NCBI GenBank assembly: GCA_903905395.1
Contig: CAIVGD010000366.1
Span: 1 to 10,474, forward strand
Length of the DNA stretch: 10,474 bases
DNA from: an uncultured Verrucomicrobiota bacterium
Lineage (GTDB): Bacteria > Verrucomicrobiota > Verrucomicrobiia > Methylacidiphilales > Verrucolacustridaceae
Direction of reading: 5' to 3'
The position numbers were made by a program, and so were the translations under genes. Below, piece by piece: positions 1 through 5,057 of this stretch; the first letter of the stretch is position 1; every line of letters begins with the position of its first letter. The notes under the pieces are model-generated. The model saw only the letters and a program-made list of their open reading frames with translations. It did no database searches and was not told where the DNA came from.

Positions 1-141
1 GATCCGGTCCTTAACGCTACCCAGCGGGTTAAAGAATTCGGCTTTCACGGCGACGGTGGCTGGCAGGCCGGCCGAAACCCGTTGAAGTTTAATCAGTGGG
101 GTGCGACCGACGGTGGCGAGTACATTTTCGTAGATGGGCAT
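1..141 (-). CDS. cysK: Cysteine synthase (O-acetylserine sulfhydrylase), N-terminal fragment cut by window edge
   Basis: A 47-codon reading frame starts at the ATG at 141-139 and runs off the left edge. It begins MPIYENVLATVGRTPLIKL and ends NPLGSVKDRI. The early 'xGxTPLIxL' stretch and the 'NPxGSVKDR' motif are hallmarks of the cysteine synthase / cystathionine beta-synthase family of PLP enzymes. The Lys in SVKDR (residue 44) is the expected Schiff-base lysine for PLP. Known family role: the cytoplasmic enzyme replaces the acetate of O-acetylserine with sulfide to make L-cysteine. The N-terminus with no heme-binding extension fits CysK/CysM, and CysK is the more likely by motif. About 260 further residues would lie outside the window. 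No convincing Shine-Dalgarno is visible upstream of the start. The gene lies 89 bases downstream of the glycosyltransferase on the same strand and could be transcribed with it or separately. Confidence 0.92.
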   Translation of the reverse strand, partial: MPIYENVLATVGRTPLIKLQRVSAGLPATVAVKAEFFNPLGSVKDRI

Positions 142-230
142 CGGAGAAGAAGGATGGGATAAAAAACCGCCAACCTCAAGCTTTGGTAGGGACGGAATCC
201 TTCCCCTCTGACTTCAACTTAATCTTAAAC
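142..230. other. Spacer with two dispersed repeat motifs
   Basis: This 89-base gap between cysK and the glycosyltransferase stop holds one GGTAGGGACG motif (185-194), which recurs three times in 8077-8269. It also holds most of the inverted copy of a hexamer-type repeat (210-231) found again at 4770-4791. I see no clear promoter or terminator for either flanking gene. Confidence 0.6.
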
Positions 231-231
231 T
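210..231 (-). repeat. Dispersed 22-bp repeat, inverted copy of 4770-4791
   Basis: The reverse complement of these 22 bases is identical to 4770-4791, which forms part of a hexamer array built on AGTTTA. It overlaps the first base of the glycosyltransferase stop triplet (231-233). An exact 22-base match between two spacers 4.5 kb apart is far beyond chance, so this is a dispersed intergenic repeat of unknown function. Confidence 0.75.
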
Positions 232-1406
232 CACGGTCTTCCGCGCCCAGCCATTAACCGCCGATACAGATCACCCACCCGTTCCGCCTGTACAGGCAGG
301 GAGGCCTGAGCCTGCACGCGGGTATGGGCCTCCGCTTGCTCGGTGGCGGACGGCGCCGGGCTTTCCGCTTGCCGGATCATGGCCCGAGCCAGCTCGCCGG
401 CTGCGCCCGCGGACACCAGATGTCCCATCCCGCCGATTGCCCAAGCTTCAGGAATCCCATCCAGCTCCGAGGCGATGACCGGCCGGCCGCAGGCATGGGC
501 TTCCAGCACGACGGAGGGAAAAGCTTCGGTTGCGATCTGTGGGTGCACCAGACAATCGAGTGCATGGTGCAGGGAAACTGGATCGGGCTGTTGCCCCACG
601 AGGCGGGCTCGTTCCTCCAGACCTAGGTGGCGGATATCGTCCCGCAGGATCGCATCCATGTTCCCTGAGCCGGCTAGAAGAAAGCGCGCGTTGGGCAGGC
701 GTCGCATCACTTCCTGGGACGCTTTGAGAAAGATGCGCTGGCCTTTACCGACCGGCAGGTCGAATCCTCCCACCACACCGAAGATGAACTCTTTATCGCC
801 AAGATTCAGGCCTCGTCGGGCATCGGCAGTGAAAGCGGCTTCTCTGGGTCGAAAGCGATCGGTGGCGATCCCCGTGTGGATGACGTGGATTTTCGAGGGA
901 TCGATTCGACAGGGCAGGCGGTGATGCCGTTCCGGCACGGGGGATGCTGGATCATCATGGCCTTGGAGCAGAACGTGCGCGACGAACCCGGAGACAGCAA
1001 TGACCGCGTCTGCCCGGACAAATAGATGGCGACGACTGGCCTGCGCGCGCGGACTTTTCGCCAGATGACGAGAGAAGACGACGATGGGCCGGGGTGTGAC
1101 GAGGCTGGCGGCGAGGAGGGCGGTCCAGTAATCGTCCCCATGATGTGCGTGGATGATTCGGGCCCGTGTGTTCCGGAGAACGCCGGCGAGGGATAGGATC
1201 TGCAGGGGGCGGAAACGCGGCAGAGCGTAGAATGGTAATTTTTGAGTTTCATAGGAGAGAGGGGCATCGGTTGGGCCAGCCACTTCGACGGTCCAACTCC
1301 GCTCGGTGAGGCCCCGGGCTAGGGCGAGGCACTGGTTATCGGTGCCGCCCCCGCGGAGGCGGGAGTTGAGGTGGACGACCCGGGCGGTGAGGTCAGAAGC
1401 GGACAT
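231..1406 (-). CDS. GT4-type glycosyltransferase (GT-B fold)
   Basis: The 391-residue product has the layout of a family 4 glycosyltransferase. The N-terminal Rossmann half opens with a glycine-rich loop (RLRGGGTDNQ, about residues 16-25). Next are the segment IIHAHHGDDYW and an HTG-type hinge (177-180), then the C-terminal half with VGKGQ (219-223), LLAGSG, and TEAFPSVVLEAHACGRPVIA. The last segment carries the E-x7-E motif (Glu294, Glu302) that contacts the nucleotide sugar in retaining GT4 enzymes. It is probably a cytoplasmic or inner-membrane-associated enzyme adding a sugar to an LPS, exopolysaccharide or glycolipid acceptor; donor and acceptor cannot be told from sequence. I chose the ATG at 1406-1404, which has a weak GGAA upstream; an in-frame TTG at 1415-1413 would add three residues. 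Either start overlaps the stop of the barrel-protein gene (1395-1393), indicating translational coupling. It is not a shadow frame: the motifs are in order over the full family length. Confidence 0.92.
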   Translation of the reverse strand: MSASDLTARVVHLNSRLRGGGTDNQCLALARGLTERSWTVEVAGPTDAPLSYETQKLPFYALPRFRPLQILSLAGVLRNTRARIIHAHHGDDYWTALLAASLVTPRPIVVFSRHLAKSPRAQASRRHLFVRADAVIAVSGFVAHVLLQGHDDPASPVPERHHRLPCRIDPSKIHVIHTGIATDRFRPREAAFTADARRGLNLGDKEFIFGVVGGFDLPVGKGQRIFLKASQEVMRRLPNARFLLAGSGNMDAILRDDIRHLGLEERARLVGQQPDPVSLHHALDCLVHPQIATEAFPSVVLEAHACGRPVIASELDGIPEAWAIGGMGHLVSAGAAGELARAMIRQAESPAPSATEQAEAHTRVQAQASLPVQAERVGDLYRRLMAGRGRP

Positions 1407-3228
1407 TGATTCCAAACTGGACGGCGTTGGAGAGAATCACGCCGGGCTGGAAACCAGAATAGGCGGGGTTGATCACACCGAGAAGCTTATAGATCACATC
1501 GAAGTCCACGGCATCGGAAATTTGCCAGAGAAAGCCGGATCCCACCGAAAAGGCGGGGGAGTACTGTTCGACGAACTGGTCGGAGGTCTGAGTATTATCG
1601 ATTTGGGTGATCTGCAACTGCGTGTAGGCCATCCCAAATCCTGTGGAAATGAAGGGCTTCCAGCGGCCTTTGCCCGGCCAGCGGAAGACGGAGGAGACCA
1701 GAACGGGAACCTGAATGTAACGACCGGTGAGGGAGAGTCCGCCATCGCCGATGGTTTCCGTACCGCCATCGAGGGTCAGGGTCCCGTTGCCGTTGAGGTG
1801 GTCGAGGCCGTTGTAGGTGATGCCGCCGGAAAGTTCCGCCCCCAGCCAATCGGTGAAGTTGAACCCCGGGGCGACGTCGAATCGCAGGCCGGGATTGATG
1901 GAGATGGACGGGTTGCTCAAGGTGCCACTCACGCCGGGGAGGATGGCGCCGGATAGGGTTTGCGAACTCTCCAGATTATTGACGAAGGCGAAGCCGAGAT
2001 CGGTGCGGACGTAAGGCCCGAGGCAATCGGAGGGATCCGGCACGACAAATTCTTGCTCGGAAAATTTGTAGGTCATCGACCAGTTGGCCCCGGCGGACAG
2101 GTTGGTGAAGTCGCCAGTCTCGGCGATCTGGCTGGTGCTATCGCTTTTCGAGTAGTTGAAATTGAGGCCCGTGGAAAGTTGGGGTGTCAGGGCAAAGTTC
2201 AGGCCAATGCCCAGCGTGAACTGTTGGTCGAGTCGTTGTGAAAAACCATTAGCGAATCCGGTGGCCACTCCTTGATCGTTGTAGTCCTGAGTCTGGGGCG
2301 CGCTCGTGGCATCGGTGTAGTAGGCGATGCGGTAGGAGGCGAATGGGCTGAGGCTGATCTGATCGGTCAGATTGAGGAAATAGGTTCCCGTCAGACTGTT
2401 GTCGGTGCGGCTGAAGTAGGTGGGGTTGGAGAAGACGTAGGAGGCCCGCCAACTCAGGGCCACCGCCTGCTTGTCGCTAAAGACGTGAAAATAGTTGGCG
2501 GAGTAGGCGGCGGCGATTTCGTTTAGAAAATTGTTATCCGCCACGCCGGCCACAACCACTCTTTCCGAGGGATCGTTCAGATAGAAATATCCGTTCACAT
2601 CCACGGATAGGCCCACGCTGAGTTCATCGGTAACCTGTTTCGTCCCTCGTAAAAAGATGTTGGCGAGGACGAAGTCCTGGGCCAGGCCGATATCGTAAGT
2701 GCCAAACCCGTTGTTCCCCTGGGACGGTTCCTCCTGGTTGAAGTAGTTAAAGAAAGAGGTGCGGCAACCGATCTCTGGAAAGAAACTTTCGTAGCCAGGC
2801 ATACTGACAATGGTGGGAGCCCATGCCGCCTCGATGGAGGAGATCGACTGGAAGGCAGCGACGACGTTCTGGGAATTCTTCGCGTAATTGGCGTTGGAGA
2901 GCCAGTTATAGGTTTGGTCAACGCGAAGGCGGGCAAAGGGAAGATTCGGGACCTCCTTCATTAACTGCATCGAGCCCAGATCGTCGGAGACGGCGGTGAC
3001 TTCCACGGGCGATTTTCCCCCCGGTTGCGCTTGGAGCGCCTGCTGTTTTTGCCGCTCGCGATCCTGTTGGGCTTGGGCATCGGTAACCGCTTGTTGGGAA
3101 ACCGCTCCGGGAAGCGCTTGAGCCCAAAGAGAGGCGGTGTTTACGCAAAGGAGCATAGAGGTTACTGCCCATAATCTGGGCAGACCCCACCGGAGAGGAA
3201 TAAGCTGGCTAGGAGCCTTTTTCACCAA
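1393..3228 (-). CDS. Outer-membrane beta-barrel protein, two-part
   Basis: The 611-residue frame has a basic N-terminus followed by a hydrophobic segment (about residues 18-36) ending in SLWAQA, a credible signal peptidase I site, so it is exported. A Gln/Ala-rich stretch (about 44-68) follows. From about residue 100 the sequence is a series of alternating, aromatic-rich beta strands, closing with FGINVRF. A terminal Phe is the classic recognition mark for outer-membrane assembly by BamA. The second part (about 404-611, starting GPYVRTDLGFAF) alone resembles a small OmpW/OmpX-like barrel, while 100-390 looks like a separate strand-rich domain. No substrate can be proposed. The start is TTG (3228-3226) or the next codon GTG (3225-3223); neither has a well-spaced Shine-Dalgarno, but both keep the signal peptide. 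A TATAAG hexamer on the minus strand at 3283-3278 could be a -10 box, without a good -35. It overlaps the glycosyltransferase by 14 bases. Confidence 0.85.
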   Translation of the reverse strand: MVKKAPSQLIPLRWGLPRLWAVTSMLLCVNTASLWAQALPGAVSQQAVTDAQAQQDRERQKQQALQAQPGGKSPVEVTAVSDDLGSMQLMKEVPNLPFARLRVDQTYNWLSNANYAKNSQNVVAAFQSISSIEAAWAPTIVSMPGYESFFPEIGCRTSFFNYFNQEEPSQGNNGFGTYDIGLAQDFVLANIFLRGTKQVTDELSVGLSVDVNGYFYLNDPSERVVVAGVADNNFLNEIAAAYSANYFHVFSDKQAVALSWRASYVFSNPTYFSRTDNSLTGTYFLNLTDQISLSPFASYRIAYYTDATSAPQTQDYNDQGVATGFANGFSQRLDQQFTLGIGLNFALTPQLSTGLNFNYSKSDSTSQIAETGDFTNLSAGANWSMTYKFSEQEFVVPDPSDCLGPYVRTDLGFAFVNNLESSQTLSGAILPGVSGTLSNPSISINPGLRFDVAPGFNFTDWLGAELSGGITYNGLDHLNGNGTLTLDGGTETIGDGGLSLTGRYIQVPVLVSSVFRWPGKGRWKPFISTGFGMAYTQLQITQIDNTQTSDQFVEQYSPAFSVGSGFLWQISDAVDFDVIYKLLGVINPAYSGFQPGVILSNAVQFGINVRF

Positions 3229-3317
3229 CCTATAATAATAACAAAAAGGAGGCCCCCCTACAATCTGTAGAGAGCTACTTATACCAAACGGGATACAATG
3301 AATTTATAGGTGAGAAA

Positions 3318-4316
3318 CTAGCGATACAGATGAGCCATCGATCGAATCCGTTTGGCTACGGAATCGGTCAGAAGTTTGGGGCCGATGGCTTTTGCGTGAT
3401 CACCCCAACTGAGGATCCAGCGCTCGATCTCTTCCAATGCGCCCAAGGTCATCTCCAGTTCAAGACCGCCGCCTTTGATTTCCCTGATTTTTTGGGTGGG
3501 GTGCCAGTCCCTTTCCCGGACGAGTCGAGAAGCAAACGAATCGAAGCGAATGCGCACCTGGTATTTTGCCGTTCCGGAGAAAACACCAAACCCGCCTTTC
3601 AACTCTTTTTCTGCGGAAAATCCCCTGGGACGATCAAATGTTTTTTTTGTCGTCCGTGGAGCGCGGATGCGGGGTAGGGCAAAAGTGCGGATCTGGCCCC
3701 GTTGCGGATCGTGCGCCAAGAGGTACCAAGCGTTGTCAATGTTCGCCAGATGGTAGGGGTGGACACTCCGTGTTTCAGGCTTGGCTGCCCGGAGGGAGTG
3801 GTAGGAAAAGGATATCTCCTGCCGCTGGACAATCGCCCGGGCCAGCAGGCGGAAAGTTTCCAGATCGGCCGCCGATGCGCCCGTGACGCGGAACGAGTAG
3901 TCGGAGCCCCACTCGCCCAAATCGAAGCTGACCGTTTCCTTTAGGGCCCCGGTTAATTTCTGGAAAGCGGTGCCGAGGGTTTTTTCGAAGGGGGTGCCCC
4001 GGTACTGCGCCAGCACCTTTTGAGCGACAAAGAGGGCGAGAATCTCCCCCTCGCTCACTTGAAGGAGAGGAAAGGATTCGACCGCCTCGGTGTAGCGGAA
4101 TGTGTAGCGGGTGGGATCGTACTCGAGCGGCAGGTTTAGCCGGTCCCGCATGAAATCGAGGTCACGCTGGATGGTTTTGTAGGAGATCTCAAACTCGCGC
4201 CCCAGCTTTTGGCAGTTTACCACCTGATGGGTGGACAGGAGGTCGTGGAGGCGTTGCATGCGTTCCAAAGGGGGGCGGCTATGGCCTCCGGGGAGGGCTG
4301 AAGACTTCTTTATCAT
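3318..4316 (-). CDS. WYL-domain transcriptional regulator (HTH-WYL-WCX)
   Basis: A 332-residue regulator of the YafY/PafC type. Residues 17-64 form a winged helix-turn-helix (LERMQRLHDLLSTHQ ... ISYKTIQRDLDFM). The WYL domain spans about 150-225 and contains the signature in NAWYLLAHDP (Trp197-Tyr198-Leu199), followed by RTFALPRI, whose Arg is typical of the ligand-binding face. A WCX-type C-terminal domain (about 252-330) includes LSWGDHAKAIGP. Known family behaviour: these proteins bind DNA as dimers and respond to nucleic-acid or small-molecule ligands; many control DNA-damage, defence or metabolic genes. The start ATG (4316-4314) has no Shine-Dalgarno and sits inside an inverted repeat (4316-4334), so autoregulation is plausible. 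It diverges from the zinc-ribbon gene at 4379, the most likely local target. It is followed on the same strand, 89 bases later, by the barrel-protein gene. Confidence 0.95.
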   Translation of the reverse strand: MIKKSSALPGGHSRPPLERMQRLHDLLSTHQVVNCQKLGREFEISYKTIQRDLDFMRDRLNLPLEYDPTRYTFRYTEAVESFPLLQVSEGEILALFVAQKVLAQYRGTPFEKTLGTAFQKLTGALKETVSFDLGEWGSDYSFRVTGASAADLETFRLLARAIVQRQEISFSYHSLRAAKPETRSVHPYHLANIDNAWYLLAHDPQRGQIRTFALPRIRAPRTTKKTFDRPRGFSAEKELKGGFGVFSGTAKYQVRIRFDSFASRLVRERDWHPTQKIREIKGGGLELEMTLGALEEIERWILSWGDHAKAIGPKLLTDSVAKRIRSMAHLYR

Positions 4317-4334
4317 AGGACGCTTTATGTCCTA
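4316..4334. promoter_or_regulatory. Inverted repeat in divergent promoter region, candidate WYL-regulator operator
   Basis: TAGGAC (4316-4321) and GTCCTA (4329-4334) form a perfect 6-bp inverted repeat with a 7-base spacer. It abuts the WYL regulator's start codon and lies 45 bases before the divergent zinc-ribbon start. Two direct TATGTC copies (4326-4331 and 4340-4345) overlap or follow it. The two-fold symmetry fits a dimeric repressor site, but assigning it to this regulator is inference from position. Confidence 0.4.
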
Positions 4335-4362
4335 CCCGGTATGTCAGGATCACGCAAGAAAA

Positions 4363-4369
4363 AAGGAGG
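4363..4369 (+). promoter_or_regulatory. Strong ribosome binding site of the zinc-ribbon gene
   Basis: AAGGAGG, complementary to the 16S rRNA 3' end, ends 9 bases before the ATG at 4379. It is among the best Shine-Dalgarno sequences in the window. It settles both that the short 64-codon frame is a real gene and that its first ATG, not the one four codons later, is used. Confidence 0.8.
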
Positions 4370-4378
4370 ACACGAAGT

Positions 4379-4573
4379 ATGGAAACATTGATGCACTGCC
4401 GATCCTGCGGGGAGGACACGAACCTGGCGGACTGGGAAGCCACGGGGGCGCGTTGCTGTCACTGCGGGGAAACAACGGAAGGGAATCTGCGCCGGGGACT
4501 GGACGCGTTGGCGTCTTTGCGGCGGCGGTTGGAGTTGGAGCTGGTCTGGAGGCCGGTGACGAGTCATGCGTAG
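4379..4573 (+). CDS. Small zinc-ribbon protein
   Basis: A 64-residue protein with two CxxC knuckles: HCRSCGE (Cys7, Cys10) and RCCHCGE (Cys26, Cys29; Cys27 is an extra). The 15 residues between the pairs and the Gly after the last Cys of each pair match the layout of a zinc ribbon that binds one Zn(II). The C-terminal part (about 36-56, LRRGLDALASLRRRLELELVW) reads as an amphipathic, basic helix that could bind a partner, nucleic acid or a membrane surface. A strong Shine-Dalgarno precedes it, and its last codons overlap the next small gene. It diverges from the WYL regulator, which may control it. Small zinc-ribbon proteins of this kind often form part of larger complexes. I do not recognise the family, and no function can be assigned. 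Confidence 0.75.
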   Translation: METLMHCRSCGEDTNLADWEATGARCCHCGETTEGNLRRGLDALASLRRRLELELVWRPVTSHA

Positions 4574-4712
4574 TCCCCTGGCTTTGCTGGCCGCCTTGGC
4601 TGGGGCGGGGTGCACCGGACTTTGTTTTGGTTGCGCCTGGTATCTTCCCGAGCTTTCTCTTCTCTCCGCCGCCGCGGCCGCTTTCTGGTGGCAAGTGGCA
4701 CGGGTGGCGTAG
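4566..4712 (+). CDS. Small hydrophobic membrane peptide or lipoprotein, overlapping the zinc-ribbon gene
   Basis: A 48-codon frame starts at an ATG (4566) eight bases before the end of the zinc-ribbon gene; the shared bases ATGCGTAG hold the start of one gene and the stop of the other. A GGAGG (4548-4552) lies 13 bases upstream, rather far, so translational coupling is likely. The product begins MRSPLALLAALAGAGC, has a hydrophobic stretch over about 4-27, a short PELS turn, and a second hydrophobic stretch over 31-45 ending near an Arg. This reads as a two-helix membrane hairpin with three Cys (16, 20, 23) in the first helix. Alternatively, LAGAGC could be a weak lipobox, giving a 33-residue lipoprotein, though Gly at -3 is unusual. 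It resembles no family I know. It is real only if the overlap and hydrophobic pattern are conserved in relatives. Confidence 0.55.
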   Translation: MRSPLALLAALAGAGCTGLCFGCAWYLPELSLLSAAAAAFWWQVARVA

Positions 4713-4713
4713 G

Positions 4714-4745
4714 AAGGGATTAAGGGATTCAGGGGTTAAGGGATG
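4714..4745 (+). repeat. Tandem 8-bp repeat (AAGGGATT, four units)
   Basis: Units are AAGGGATT (4714-4721), AAGGGATT (4722-4729), CAGGGGTT (4730-4737) and AAGGGATG (4738-4745). The array starts right after the stop of the small membrane peptide, and its length is the kind that can change by slippage. No function is evident. Confidence 0.8.
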
Positions 4746-4757
4746 CGGAGAACCGCG

Positions 4758-4799
4758 AGTTTAAGTTTAAGTTTAAGATTAAGTTGAAGTCGGAGTAGG
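4758..4799 (+). repeat. Tandem hexamer array based on AGTTTA
   Basis: Seven 6-base units: three perfect AGTTTA (4758-4775), then AGATTA, AGTTGA, AGTCGG and AGTAGG, decaying toward the right. Bases 4770-4791 recur exactly, inverted, at 210-231. That copy includes the diverged units, so the degenerate part, not just the simple repeat, has been copied as a block. Confidence 0.8.
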
Positions 4800-4818
4800 A
4801 AGCTGTGCGTGATTGTAG

Positions 4819-4850
4819 GGCGGGCATGCCTGCCCGCCATCGCTAGCGAT
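4819..4850. repeat. Strong hairpin plus adjoining perfect palindrome
   Basis: GGCGGGCA (4819-4826) pairs perfectly with TGCCCGCC (4831-4838) across a four-base loop. It is followed at once by the perfect 12-bp palindrome ATCGCTAGCGAT (4839-4850). There is no T-run after the hairpin, so it is not a standard intrinsic terminator, although it lies between two same-strand transcription units. It is preceded by GTAGGG, like the GTAGGGACG elements in 8077-8269, so it may belong to the same REP-like family. Confidence 0.65.
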
Positions 4851-4896
4851 CTGCACCACAACATATGGTGGTAAATAAATAGTTAAACCACTACGG

Positions 4897-4935
4897 ATTG
4901 ATTATTTGCACAAGTTATTGATTAAAAGATATTTG
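4897..4935 (+). promoter_or_regulatory. Candidate promoter with flanking direct repeats, upstream of the FecR-domain gene
   Basis: ATTGATTA occurs exactly twice, at 4897-4904 and 4917-4924, with starts 20 bp apart (two helical turns). That spacing fits a regulator binding one face of the DNA. Between and after them lie TTGCAC (4906-4911) and GATATT (4928-4933), 16 bases apart, as possible -35 and -10 boxes. The same stretch also reads TTTG (4905-4908), 19 bases, GATATTTG (4928-4935), close to the TTTG/TAnnTTTG pattern of Bacteroidetes. Which reading is right cannot be settled from sequence. Confidence 0.35.
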
Positions 4936-4938
4936 AAC

Positions 4939-4945
4939 AGGAGGT
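4939..4945 (+). promoter_or_regulatory. Strong Shine-Dalgarno in the leader of the FecR-domain gene
   Basis: AGGAGGT lies over 110 bases before the likely FecR-gene start (5058), so it probably does not serve that start. It is 9 bases before a TTG (4955) that opens a 21-codon leader ORF, and only 4 bases before a TTG (4950) in frame with the FecR gene. Confidence 0.5.
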
Positions 4946-4954
4946 AATATTGAC

Positions 4955-5020
4955 TTGCAACAACTTAGGTGTATGTTATTTAAATGCATCTGTTTTTCCA
5001 GTCACCCCTCCATATTTTGA
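4955..5020 (+). CDS. Possible leader peptide upstream of the FecR-domain gene
   Basis: From the TTG at 4955, nine bases after AGGAGGT, a 21-codon frame reads MQQLRCMLFKCICFSSHPSI plus a final Phe, and stops with TGA at 5018-5020, 37 bases before the FecR-gene ATG. It holds three Cys, three Phe and one internal ATG (4973). Its Shine-Dalgarno is far better placed than any other in the leader. The reading competes with a 36-residue N-terminal extension of the FecR protein from the TTG at 4950. The extension would push a good signal peptide to the interior, so I favour the leader ORF. The evidence is spacing only; no comparison was possible. Confidence 0.3.
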   Translation: MQQLRCMLFKCICFSSHPSIF

Positions 5021-5057
5021 ACCATTTGGCTGGGGGGTGGTCAAAGATGCAACCCGT

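Noticed and set aside
343..924. 193-codon plus-strand frame opposite the glycosyltransferase
   Set aside because: It is antisense to the region carrying the E-x7-E and VGKGQ motifs. Its Arg/Ser/Pro-rich product has no domain.
1306..1956. 216-codon plus-strand frame opposite the barrel protein
   Set aside because: It is antisense to a protein with a signal peptide and terminal Phe. The frame is a by-product of the codon bias of the real gene.
3246..3252. AAGGAGG on the plus strand
   Set aside because: No ATG, GTG or TTG opens a frame within normal spacing downstream. The motif is probably incidental in the minus-strand leader of the barrel gene.
4231..4764. 177-codon plus-strand frame
   Set aside because: It runs antisense through the WYL gene start and then out of frame through the zinc-ribbon gene, which has the strong Shine-Dalgarno and CxxC pairs. 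It ends in tandem repeats.
4758..4799. Short regular repeats as a CRISPR array
   Set aside because: The hexamer units are contiguous, with no spacers, and there are no cas genes. This is a simple tandem repeat.
4819..4838. Intrinsic terminator for the small-gene unit
   Set aside because: The stem is strong, but no T-run follows, and it is part of a wider repeat cluster.
4950..5057. TTG-started N-terminal extension of the FecR protein
   Set aside because: It would place 36 residues before a clean signal peptide, and the Shine-Dalgarno is only 4 bases from that TTG. The ATG at 5058 gives a normal export signal.
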